A stretch of DNA of 64,000 bases from Tolypocladium sp. Sup5 PDA-1 (lineage: Eukaryota; Ascomycota; Sordariomycetes; Hypocreales; Ophiocordycipitaceae): positions 186,001-250,000 of the forward strand of contig JPHH03000002.1 in assembly GCA_000750105.3 (NCBI GenBank). Reading direction: 5' to 3'. The notes under the pieces are model-generated. The model was given only the letters and a program-made list of their open reading frames with translations. It made no database searches and was not told where the DNA came from. The position numbers and the translations under genes are program-made. This document shows positions 11,218 to 20,629 of this stretch, in pieces; positions within the stretch are counted from its first letter, which is position 1; every line of letters starts with the position of its first letter.

Positions 11218-12110
11218 AGGCTGGAGTCTCTAGACGGAAGGGTTCTTTTTTCGGCCGCAAAGACGGCCCATGCTCTGCAAGCAAGGGTACCTTATGAGCG
11301 GGAGATTCTGTGCGAATTAGCTGTATACTATGGAACGAGACCTGGGATCTTTGTTCGATGGATGAATGGATGGATGGCAAACGGGGACCCAGCACAAATT
11401 GATTCGCGCGGCAACACCGCGGCGCTCCATGCACGAACCGGATCACGATTTGTTGTCGTCCCCCACGTGATCTCATCCCCGATTGTTCACGATGCATCTT
11501 CTTGCTCAAGACCGCGTTTGCGTCTTCTGGCTATTATCATGCACGTACGGAGTACGTATCTGGGTTCCATCGCCAGGTGCTGGAACAGATTCAACGCTTC
11601 AGTGGAGCCTGTAGGCGCCAGCGACATGGGGCCACTAACGGCCAGTGGAGGGGCGGGCAGCTGCCCGCACAGTTCACAGTCGGCGTCCCGTCGCTGACCA
11701 ACCTGAGCACAACCTCACGTCTTCACCACCTCACCTCATCAGCATTTCTGCCTCAGCACGCATTCACATATTCTTCGCGTCACTCTCGCTGTGGCAGGGG
11801 CTCCTATACTTGTTAACCCGCGTCTACGATCCCTTCGGAAGCCTTCAAGCGACGCCGTTCGACCGCGATCCGCCATTCCTAGCCGCGCGGGAGGCAAATC
11901 CGGCGGTGGCGAGCGTTCCGAGGCTTTGTTATTCTGCTTTGCCACCAAGCGACACGACAGACGGTGCAGCCTGCACCTAGCGGCCGGCAAGTGCGACGAA
12001 GCTGCCTATTTAGATCCCGAGTCTCGCTCTCCATGGCACCGCTGCCCGTTTCCTCCCCATCAACCACGACATAACGAGCCATATCCGGACCACGACTGCA
12101 AGCCTCCGAA
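11218..12110. other. Intergenic
   Basis: 3' flank of prp19 and promoter of the RING gene. It contains a copy of the dispersed motif (GTACGGAGTACGTA, 11545-11558). No coding signal. Confidence 0.5.
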
Positions 12111-13268
12111 ATGGCGCGAGCCCGGGGAGGAGGGCTTTTATTGCCCAGCGATGACGACCTCATAGAAATCCATGACAGCCCGACTACTCGACCCCGAAAT
12201 AATATCGAAAACTTGCTGAATCCGCAACGCTCGTCCTCTCCCCAGCGGCCCCGTGCCATCCGACCGAATGGAAGAGCGTCGCGATGGGATCGACCGCCGC
12301 TGCCCAGGCAACCGGCTACGGCGTTCATCGATTTAACAGGAGAGCCTGACTCTCCAGTGGAGCAACGAGCGCCGCAGCCGCCCAGCTTGGGTGGCAGAAA
12401 CCCGCGACGAACGAATTCACAAAGAATATCGCCCCCGCGGTTGGCAAGGAGCGACAGCACGTTTATTGCACCTGGAGCAAGCTTCATCGACTTGACTGTT
12501 GAGCCACCCGACGACGGTCGACAAGCAGAACCCCCACGCCAACTTCGCCCACGTCACCATCACCACTATCACCATCACCACCACCATCGACAAGGTGGCC
12601 TTGCCAGCGACCAGCTCATCGAGCTTGAGTTCATCAACGGCGGGGTAGGCCTGTATGCGGGTTTCGCCAGAGGCGTTAGGCAGATGGCTGGTCAGATGGC
12701 TGCTGGTCTGATTGGGTCTGAATTCATGAGGAACGGGGGGTTCAACGGCCCAGCGCTCGAGTTTGCGGCTTCCATCAGCCCACGAGAGCCCAGTCCGAAG
12801 CCGCCAATGGAAGAGGTCCCGCCCACTCGCGATGGCTTTACGCGTGACACTTGCGCCAACTCCAAGGACATTGCGGAGAGGGTGGTGATTTGCCCGGCTT
12901 GCAACGAGGAGCTGGCCTACGATCCCTCCGAGGCGGCGGTGCAAAGCGCTTCTCTTGCTGGAAATAAGAAGCGGAAGAGGGCCCCCGGTGAACATCACTT
13001 TTGGGCGGTCAAAAAGTGTGGTCATGTATGGATTACCGCGTTATTGAGGACTTTGACTGGATTTGAGGTGCTAACATTTTATAACAAGGTATACTGCGCG
13101 GATTGTTTCGAGAATCGCAGGCCTACCAAGGCTGCACCCAACGGGGTGGGTTTTCGCGGCCTGGGTGGCAAGCTCCCTGGCGGTGCGCCTAACGATCTGA
13201 GGTGTGCGGTGGACAACTGCGAGACCAAGGTGGCAGCCAAGACCGAGTGGATTGGGATATACCTATGA
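12111..13268 (+). CDS. RING-type protein with two SUMO-interacting motifs (Slx8/RNF4-like)
   Basis: Two exons, 12111-13025 and 13089-13268. The 63-nt intron is in frame, so the raw frame is open, but it has a GTATGG donor, a GCTAAC branch site and an AAG acceptor, and removing it joins KKCGH directly to VYCADC. The spliced protein is 364 residues. FIDLT occurs at residues 72-76 and 125-129, each followed by acidic residues, which is the classic SUMO-interacting motif. A histidine tract lies at about 149-159 and a basic KKRKR nuclear-type signal at 286-290. The C-terminal zinc site has CPAC (261-264), CGH (303-305), CADC (308-311) and a last C-x4-C pair. SIMs before a RING suggest a SUMO-targeted ubiquitin ligase. 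That function is inference. Confidence 0.7.
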   Translation: MARARGGGLLLPSDDDLIEIHDSPTTRPRNNIENLLNPQRSSSPQRPRAIRPNGRASRWDRPPLPRQPATAFIDLTGEPDSPVEQRAPQPPSLGGRNPRRTNSQRISPPRLARSDSTFIAPGASFIDLTVEPPDDGRQAEPPRQLRPRHHHHYHHHHHHRQGGLASDQLIELEFINGGVGLYAGFARGVRQMAGQMAAGLIGSEFMRNGGFNGPALEFAASISPREPSPKPPMEEVPPTRDGFTRDTCANSKDIAERVVICPACNEELAYDPSEAAVQSASLAGNKKRKRAPGEHHFWAVKKCGHVWITALLRTLTGFEVLTFYNKVYCADCFENRRPTKAAPNGVGFRGLGGKLPGGAPNDLRCAVDNCETKVAAKTEWIGIYL

Positions 13269-13792
13269 CGTTGCAGTGTCGAATGTCGCGACGCTGGGTC
13301 GCGGTAATGATTACTCGAAGGCGTGGTATCTTTACGACGGGCGAGACGAAACGGCTATGGATACATAATGGACGGCGTTTGGGAAAGATGGCATTGTAGA
13401 CCTCATGAGACGAAAGATACCCGGGGCTCTGGCACAGAGGGGTCATCGGGGTTCTCACGGTTGCGAGGTCAAAGGAGTTGGAGGCTTTTTAGAATTCCCC
13501 ATGAATCTTGTACCTGGCTGAACGAGGCTCAAGGCTTCTCAGTCGATGAAAGGGCATGCATGACGAGAAATGGCACAAGGTGGCTTGTCGATGCATTTCG
13601 TTTTCGTTTCTCTATGGTGTTGTTTTTCCCATGATGCGCTCTTGACGTCTATCCGAGGATCGCCAGTAATCCCCAATGCTGCCCACAAATGCTGTTGTTT
13701 ATGCTCCGTTCCGCTGATGATGTTCACAGGTCCTCCCGCCACCGTAAACCGATGCAATTCCACGCCGATTCCCAAGGTATCATGCCGTGCCG
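13269..13792. other. Convergent 3' flanks
   Basis: About 520 bases between converging genes. No coding feature seen. Confidence 0.5.
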
Positions 13793-15067
13793 TCAAATCG
13801 TAAGTTCCAATGCTATCTCGTCGACCCATTCGCCGCCATATTCAGTCTCCTGGGACGCGCTGAGGGCGGCGCCAGGGCTATCCACCTGAGGGGGCGCAAC
13901 GTTCTCCTTGTTTGCGTCGCTCGTCTTTGCTGTTTCCTTCTTGGTCGGTAGTTTGGGCGCCTTGCCGGTCGTCCATTGAAGCCGTGTGGCGCGTCTTGCC
14001 GCGCCATGCTTTGTCGTTTGCTTGGCTGCGCTGACTCGTAGCCGTTCTTTCTGGTGGATTTCTTCGAGCGCGGCGGTGCGGCGGCTGCGCTGGAGGGCTA
14101 GGGATGTGAGCTCGTGCGAGCCTGAGGATGTGAAGAAGCGTTTCGGGGCGGGGCTTGTGGCCCGGTCGTGTCTGGCCGGCTGCTGCTGCTGCTGCTGCTT
14201 TGCACATTCAGCCGAAGCAGCGGCTGTTTTTTCGTCCCGCAGTTCGCGCTCTTGCTGAGAGGATGACGGGAAGAAGTCGTCGAAATTGTAAAGGATCGCC
14301 TGTGTGCTCAGCGGTGGCGTCTGTCGTGCCGGCGATGCTGGCTCTGCCGGAGGACCAGGGTCTGGTGGTCCTGCCGGTTCTGACTCCCGCGACGGCAACG
14401 CTTGAGGGGCGCTGGTTCGTAGTCCGAGGTCGAGCTCGTATGTGGTTGCTTGTCGAGTTTGGCTCTGTGAGCGGTGCTCAGCGGCGGGCTTTGACTCCTC
14501 GTTTGCGGGCTCCGTCTCATGGTTATGTTTGGTTGTCGTAATCGTATCGAGTTGTTCCATCATCTCCAACTCAAGCTCGTCTTCCTCGGGTATCAAGTCC
14601 AGCTCCTCTCTCCGCCCACCCGGCCCCGGATATTCCTTGGCTGTCTCCTCGCCCAGTTGCAAATCAACATCCGCCACGCCCTCTACGGCTTGCTGACCAG
14701 CAGCATCCCGCTTCCTTCCCGTGCCGTTCCCCCGCACAAACCTGGCAATCGTATCCTGGCTCGGCCGCACGCTCACCAGCGGCAGGCCCTTCTTCTTCTT
14801 GCGCTCCCGCTCCGCCAGCTTCTTGTCCTGCTTCTTCTCGCGCGCGGCCCGCGCCCTCACGGCGGCCTTTTCCCGCTCAAACTCCTTGCGGATGCGCTCC
14901 TGCTCGGCCTTTTCCTGCTTTATGCGCTCGGCGCGGGAGAGCTTCGGTGCGCGGTTGGCTTCCTTGTAGGCCTTGCGGGCCTGCTTCGAGGTCATGGGCC
15001 GGGGCGAGTCGCCGCCGGCGGGGCCCGAGACGGGCTGGATGAGGGTGAAGGTCCTCTGCACCGGCAT
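13793..15067 (-). CDS. Conserved fungal protein of unknown function, charged and coiled
   Basis: Single exon, 424 residues from the ATG at 15067. The 86 in-frame codons upstream lack conserved character, whereas fungal relatives start with a similar M-P-V-x-R-T-F-x-L-[IV] sequence. A strongly basic, probably coiled-coil segment runs from about residue 27 to 92 (SKQARKAYKEANRAPKLSRA and following). After it comes the motif LVSVRPSQDTIARFVRGNG, which looks like the most conserved part of the family. The middle is acidic, with a polyglutamine run of six. The C-terminal third is again basic. No enzymatic motif or membrane span. The composition suggests a nuclear protein, but that is inference only. 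Confidence 0.65.
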   Translation of the reverse strand: MPVQRTFTLIQPVSGPAGGDSPRPMTSKQARKAYKEANRAPKLSRAERIKQEKAEQERIRKEFEREKAAVRARAAREKKQDKKLAERERKKKKGLPLVSVRPSQDTIARFVRGNGTGRKRDAAGQQAVEGVADVDLQLGEETAKEYPGPGGRREELDLIPEEDELELEMMEQLDTITTTKHNHETEPANEESKPAAEHRSQSQTRQATTYELDLGLRTSAPQALPSRESEPAGPPDPGPPAEPASPARQTPPLSTQAILYNFDDFFPSSSQQERELRDEKTAAASAECAKQQQQQQPARHDRATSPAPKRFFTSSGSHELTSLALQRSRRTAALEEIHQKERLRVSAAKQTTKHGAARRATRLQWTTGKAPKLPTKKETAKTSDANKENVAPPQVDSPGAALSASQETEYGGEWVDEIALELTI

Positions 15068-15413
15068 TTTGGCGACGCGGCGGACATGACGATGCGAGGA
15101 TGTCAGGGCTTGTAGTGGTGCATCTTTGGCTGGAGGTGGCGTGGACGCGGAGCAACACGACGGAGCTTGGACACGAGGGAGGAGCGCCATCACGTGACAA
15201 CCAAGACGTGAGATGCGATGTGACGGAGTTATTTTCGCATTGAGAAATAGTATTCTCGAATACATATAGAATATGGGTTTAATGCTTTGCGAGCATGACC
15301 TACAGCTGCGTGGTTTTGTTGTCATTTGTTCTCATTTATACGGCACTGATCTCGTTGCGTTGCCCCTCCATCAGCATGCATTTATCCCTCGCACCACTGA
15401 CAGCCGTCGACAT
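15068..15413. other. Intergenic
   Basis: Promoter of the upstream (-) gene and 3' flank of the aldo/keto reductase. No gene. Confidence 0.5.
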
Positions 15414-16471
15414 CTACTTCTCCAGCGGCTCGACGGTAGGATCCCACGCGCAAGGGCTGTAGTCCGTGGTCGCAATGTCCTCGACCTCCGCCTCCGTCAG
15501 CTCAAAGTCGTACAGCCCGGCATTCTCCGCGATCCGCGACGGCGTCACGCTCTTGACCAGCGGCACAAGGCCCCTCTGCAGGCTCCAGCGCAGCAGGACC
15601 TGGGCCTCCGTCTTGCCGTACTTGTCGGCCAGCGCCTTGACCTTGGGCTCGCCGAACCGCTCGCCGCGCACGATGGGGCAGTAGGCCTCGACGGCGATGC
15701 CGCGCGCGCGGCACCACTGCACGATGTCCGGGCGCGTGAGCCACGGGTGCACCTCCCACTGGCCGACGGAGATGACGCCGCCCTTGCCCTTGCCGCCGCG
15801 CTCGGCCTCGAGCTGCGCGATGTACTGCTCCAGCTCGTCGAGGTGGTGGACGCCGTAGTTGGAGACGCCGATGGAGCGCACCTTGCCGGCCTCGACGGAC
15901 TCGACGAGCGCGCGCCACGCGCCCTTGCGGTTCTCGGCGCCGCCGTAGGGGGAGTGGATGAGCACGAGGTCGAGGTAGCCGAGCTTGGTCTCCTCCAGGG
16001 CAATTTCCACGAGCTTGAGCGTGTTTTCGTAGGAGAGGGGGTATTCCCGCACGGGCACCTTGGTGGTGAAGAAGACGTCGGTTCTGGGGATGCCGGACGC
16101 GGGGACCGATGCGCCGGACGGGCCCTGGTTGCGGTAGGCCGATGCGGAGTCGATCTGAAGATGCCGTATCAGACTCTATCTGGAGATGGCACTTCGCAGA
16201 CGGTGGGAGCACTTACGTGGCGGTAACCGAGTCTCAACGCCTCTTTGCAGACGGCCGTACACTGCTCCTTGGGCCTTTGTTCATCAGCCAGGGTCTCACC
16301 CCACACAGACTCACTATTCGTCAGGTAAACTCACGTTTGGTAGACCTGTATCCCATGTAAGCATGAGTGCACGCAACGCAGCACGATTCAACCTACACCA
16401 AATCCGAGACGAGGCAGCTCATGTCCGGAGTTAAGCTTAATGGTGGAGTTAAGACTGAGCTTGGACGCCAT
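15414..16471 (-). CDS. Aldo/keto reductase
   Basis: NAD(P)H-dependent reductase with a TIM-barrel fold. The last exon, 16154-15414, is certain, and so is the preceding one ending at 16217 (GTAAGT donor, CAG acceptor). Together they give ALRLGYRH then IDSASAYRNQ, the active-site Asp/Tyr region, followed by FFTTKVP (catalytic Lys), DLVLIHSP (His), GVSNYG and a cofactor-binding VPLVKSVTPSRI. The first exon (ATG at 16471) encodes MASKLSLNSTIKLNSGHELP. Its junction is ambiguous. A donor at 16398 with an acceptor giving an exon from 16329 yields 308 residues and a VYLTNSE sequence. A stronger donor at 16396 would need an acceptor that skips this. The substrate cannot be told from sequence. Confidence 0.85.
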
Positions 16472-16970
16472 CCTTCGTAGCATGAGGCGATTTCGTACAC
16501 TGGGAAATAAGGAGTGAGACTCTTGGATACGTTGCCGTGTCGAAGTGAGAGAGGGGCCTTCAAATCCAGTTCGTGTGATTCAGAAGCAAGGTGAGGGTCA
16601 GGGAGGAGTGCTGGTGGTGATGCAACCGGCATAAATAGTTCCGTCATTGAAACGTCCCCGCCGGGTCGTGCGGCAGCGGGGGGGTGGAGTCGGTCCGGCC
16701 CGGTGCTCATCGGAGCCGATGGCTGGCCGAGAAGGATGGATGGTATGAATAGACTCTGAAGGAAGCCGAAATCGCCAAGCTCGAGTAGTCGTTTGAGTTA
16801 TAGCATGATGGAATTATTTGCATGCACATTTGAAGACATGTTTACCTGATCACTGACGGTTCCTGGCCCGTCTCTTTGGGCTGGCCCTTGCTGTTGCGGT
16901 GCAGGGTAGCACTCAAAATATTCGAACATGATGCCACCTAGGGCACGTGAATGTTACTTATCTCATTAGT
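16472..16970. other. Intergenic
   Basis: About 500 bases upstream of the reductase and downstream of dom34. No gene recognised. Confidence 0.5.
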
Positions 16971-18260
16971 CTAGATGACACTATCCAACATGCTGTCATC
17001 TTCTTCGTGTACTTCACCGTTATCCTGAACTTCTGGCGCTTCCTCTTCCTCTCCGTCATCATCGAGGTCCAGCATGGGATAGTTCAGCGTCGCAGCAATA
17101 TCCCCCATCATCTGCAGTCGCAGACCGCTCTCGTGGTCGCTGCTCAGTATCCGCACATCCCCGCCGTCAAAATTCACCTTGTCGACCAGTGCGACGTACT
17201 TCTTGCGTGTTTCCAGGTCTTGGCTGCGGAAGAGCGAGTTGTTTATGAGTAGCATACCTCCGCCAGGGCCAACCGCGCCATCGGCAATGGCCCTTTCAAT
17301 CGCTTTGCTCCCGTACCATGCCCGTCCGTCATCGAGTTTCAAAAGGTCAAAGAAGTTATCCATGGCCTGGGCCTCCTTGGCGTAGTTCATGTTGTTCATC
17401 TTCGCGAGGACTTCGGGGCTCTTGAGCACCTCGTTCAAGCTGTGGATATGGCCCGAGTTGGCGTGTATGACGACAGCCTGCTTCGCGATGGCTGTGAGCA
17501 CCTTGTCGGACTTGTCGCGGCCTTGCTTGGCAATGTATTCCTTAAAGTCCCCCGCCACGAAGCCCGGACTTGCCAGGAGCAAGGGCCGCGAGCCGGAAAA
17601 GTCGAGTGCCCGGAGCAGGGAGTTGAGTGTCTTGTCGAAGAATCGTTTCAAGCCGGCGTCTTGCTCCGAGGCGGTGTCGCGCTTTTTGGGTACGACGCTC
17701 TCGACGCGGGTCTTGAGGACTGTGCGGAATTGGGTGATGAGGCAGATGTTGGCGAGGCCCTCCTGCATGACCACCGCCGCCATGGCGCCGTGCCTGTCGT
17801 CGGCGAGGGCTTGGGACAGTGTGGCCTTGGAGACCGAGTCCCAGCCGTCGGGTTTGATTACGGTAAAGGAGCGGTTGACTTCGAGGTCGAGGGTGTGGTG
17901 GGCGCCGCGGGCGACGTGATCGTTCTCGGAGACGACGACGCCGGAGACACGCAGGGAGGAGATGACGGGATCGAAGAAGGTCGACTTGACCTTGATCGTC
18001 AGGTCGGTGTGGACTCGCTCTGCGGCCGCCGCGCCGGTACCAGCGTTGATGGTGACGACTTTGCGGACAGCGTGGGCGTTGACGATGTCGCCGGCAACGA
18101 TGAGGTTGTACGCGTGCCACTGGGGAGGGAACAAGTCAGCGGAGTCATAGAGTGGCCGCATCGTGACCGGTGGACTGACCATGTCTTCAGGGTCCTCGGG
18201 CAGTAGCGAGACCTGCTCCTCCTCGACGTCGGTCGAGACCTTGCGCGCGACCAGCTTCAT
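16971..18260 (-). CDS. dom34: Dom34/Pelota ribosome-rescue factor
   Basis: Pelota/Dom34 pairs with Hbs1 to split ribosomes stalled on broken or blocked mRNAs (no-go and non-stop decay) in the cytoplasm. Two exons, 18260-18180 and 18119-16971. The 60-nt in-frame intron (GTCAGT...CAG) interrupts PEDPEDM and WHAYNLI, which are contiguous in all family members. The spliced length is 409 residues. Visible features are the N-terminal Sm-like domain (MKLVARKV, PEDPEDMWHAYNLI), a central eRF1-like domain (FDKTLNSLLRALDF, ASPGFVAGDFKEYI) and a C-terminal domain (ERAIADGAVGPGGGMLLIN), ending in an acidic tail. The GGQ loop of eRF1 is absent, as expected for Dom34. Confidence 0.93.
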   Translation of the reverse strand: MKLVARKVSTDVEEEQVSLLPEDPEDMVSPPVTMRPLYDSADLFPPQWHAYNLIVAGDIVNAHAVRKVVTINAGTGAAAAERVHTDLTIKVKSTFFDPVISSLRVSGVVVSENDHVARGAHHTLDLEVNRSFTVIKPDGWDSVSKATLSQALADDRHGAMAAVVMQEGLANICLITQFRTVLKTRVESVVPKKRDTASEQDAGLKRFFDKTLNSLLRALDFSGSRPLLLASPGFVAGDFKEYIAKQGRDKSDKVLTAIAKQAVVIHANSGHIHSLNEVLKSPEVLAKMNNMNYAKEAQAMDNFFDLLKLDDGRAWYGSKAIERAIADGAVGPGGGMLLINNSLFRSQDLETRKKYVALVDKVNFDGGDVRILSSDHESGLRLQMMGDIAATLNYPMLDLDDDGEEEEAPEVQDNGEVHEEDDSMLDSVI

Positions 18261-20629
18261 GTTGTCAAAGGACTGCTCGCTGCGCTTCAAACACGAAAGA
18301 GTGTTGTTGTCGTTGTTGGGAGAAATGAAAAGCCTGGGCCGCCAGCAGAATCCAGGATGGGTTGATGTTTTATGCGAAGCATGATGCCCCTCCAAGGTTA
18401 AGCCTCAGTGACGATGCTTCGACACTCAGCTCTCTATAGTGGGGGTGGCGTGTGTGGCGCACGACTGCCTCCAACGGCGGGCTATCATTATTTGGTGACA
18501 GCAACAGCGATTTCTGTTAGTGCGCCGATGCCTTGGTGCCTAACCTCTGTCCACAGCACTGAAAGGCACTTTAGGTATTCTGCACAGGTTGCGTGGCCAT
18601 CGGTACTTCGTACCACAACAAGTCGGTGCAAATTGCGGTGAGCATGTGGCTCGTGAGGGTCGCTATTCTCCTTGCTGGAAAATGGGGTTTTGAGCTGGTA
18701 AACTCACTCAGAGCAGTCAAGATACAAGAAACCTGTCCGCCTCAACTCGGAGCAAGCTCTAATATGAGTTTCTGACGACCCGAAGCCCCTCGTTTACATC
18801 ATTTCAAGCGCTGACACAACCCATGGTAAGCCAGCCTCACAACAGGGCAACTATGCGTTCGTGGGTAGGCTGCGTGGTTCCACGTCCATGAATTGTCGCA
18901 TTCCGCAGCCATAGGGATGACTATGTAGTTATGCCCACTGGGCAGCCGGCGTCTGATGAACGGAACTTTTGTTCTCTGGGATCGGACGGCATTTGATATG
19001 GCAAGATGGTTCCTGGGAACGCGTATTCGTACAGGTGAGCGTGGAGCCGCCCGGCTTGTGAACAGGCCACGCGCCGGAGCGGACTTGACGGCGGCACCGA
19101 CCTCCGCCGCCAGTCCCAAACCTGGAATGGGGCACCAATGGGCTGTAGGGCAATCAGACACACCCCAGGAAACGTCACCGCCAAATCCCCCCGCCTACAA
19201 TGGGGCTGGTTGTTGGCAATGAACATGGGGGAAATTGACGTAGTTTCTCTAATTCACCTGTCCGTCGGAGCACAGACTGGTGACGGGCGTGCGAGCCGAT
19301 GGTCCACCCAGTTCCTGTTCACAGACGAGCCCGTGCCGCGCAACTAACTCTCCCAAGTCTTGAAACGCCTCTACGCAATGAAGTGCGCGTCCACGTGTTG
19401 GTGCTAGTCGGAATCGACACCTCGGCCGGCCCGGGTTGACGAATCTCTCGATAGAAGACCAGGGCTACCCCTGTGGACGCCCCGTGGTTGAATCCTTTAC
19501 GCACAATACGAGCCGGACATTACTGTTTGCGCTCGCGTGAGCCGCACCAACTACATATTACCAACCTCCCCACTTCCACCTGTGGGACCTTGCGCTGCGA
19601 CCTGGATGGTAACGTGGTGACGAGGAATGACGGGTTGTTGGACAGACAGACTCTAGGCTTCCGACAACTCGCCTGGAAAGACCGCAATGAGCATGTACGA
19701 GTTGCGAATACTGTATAGTCCGTACATGAATCAAAAAAGGAACTCAACGGCAACCACGTGCATGGTTTTGCTTCACTGAGCTCCAACTAGTGCCCCCCTC
19801 CGCTGGAGCTTGTCCTCGGTCTCGGTCTCGCCTCGCCAAGCGCCGCCCGCCCCGGGCCTCGACGACGGCGCGGCCGGTTTGCGCCAGGGAAGTGCCGAGC
19901 TGAGGGCATGACCATGTAAGCCAAGGCAGCCTCCAAACCCGTCTGGGCCGCCGTTGGCGACCTCGCCAATGCAACTGAGCTTTTCCTCCGGCTGATCGAC
20001 GCCCCTCGCCGTCTCGTCCTGGCCGCAGAGCATCTTGACTGTTCCATCCGCAAAGCCTTCCACATCCGTGTTGGTACGTAGGGCTGTGGCCGTTTCCCGG
20101 TTTGGGGTTGAGCTGCAGACCTGCTTGCCTGACTGTCGGCCGGCATCTGGATGCATGATATCACACGATACGCCACTCACACCAACCTGTCAATTGTGTC
20201 AGCTTGACGTCCCCCGACTGACGCCGCCAACCGTGCGCACATTCACAGCTCGAGGCCAGCATAGCAGGGAGCAGAGCTGGAGGGTCTCGAGGGTCAGCAA
20301 ACGTACTTGCCGGGTTTCGATTTCCTCGCTTCTCGCACCTGCAGCTCCTTCTTACCTCGACCCCAAGCCACCAACCTCGTCGGATCACCCGGGGCGCAAC
20401 ACAACCGTCAACGAGTCCCTCTGTGCGCAGCTTGTCTCCGCCCACTGCCTACAATACTGTAGTCCGTACGCTCACGCGACTCGCATTTCGCGGATCCGGC
20501 GATCTGCGACATCCCACGCAGCCTTACCAGATCGCCAAGTGCGAGCTCCTCCAAGCGTCGCAGGGCTGCACCGCACCAGCCCACGGGAACGAGAGCACCG
20601 GAACCCTTTGCAATCCCGCAGCATGGAAG
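18261..20629. other. 2.4 kb region without a secure gene
   Basis: Divergent spacer between dom34 (-) and the WDR44-like gene (+). It contains dispersed motifs at 18602-18614 and around 19715-19725 and 20457-20470. A minus-strand open frame at about 19773-20120 has GC-rich third positions and four cysteines and may be a coding exon (see findings). No start or family could be assigned. Confidence 0.4.

Noticed and set aside
16314..16334. A 21-nt intron in the aldo/keto reductase
   Set aside because: Far below the minimal fungal intron length. A different acceptor explains the junction.
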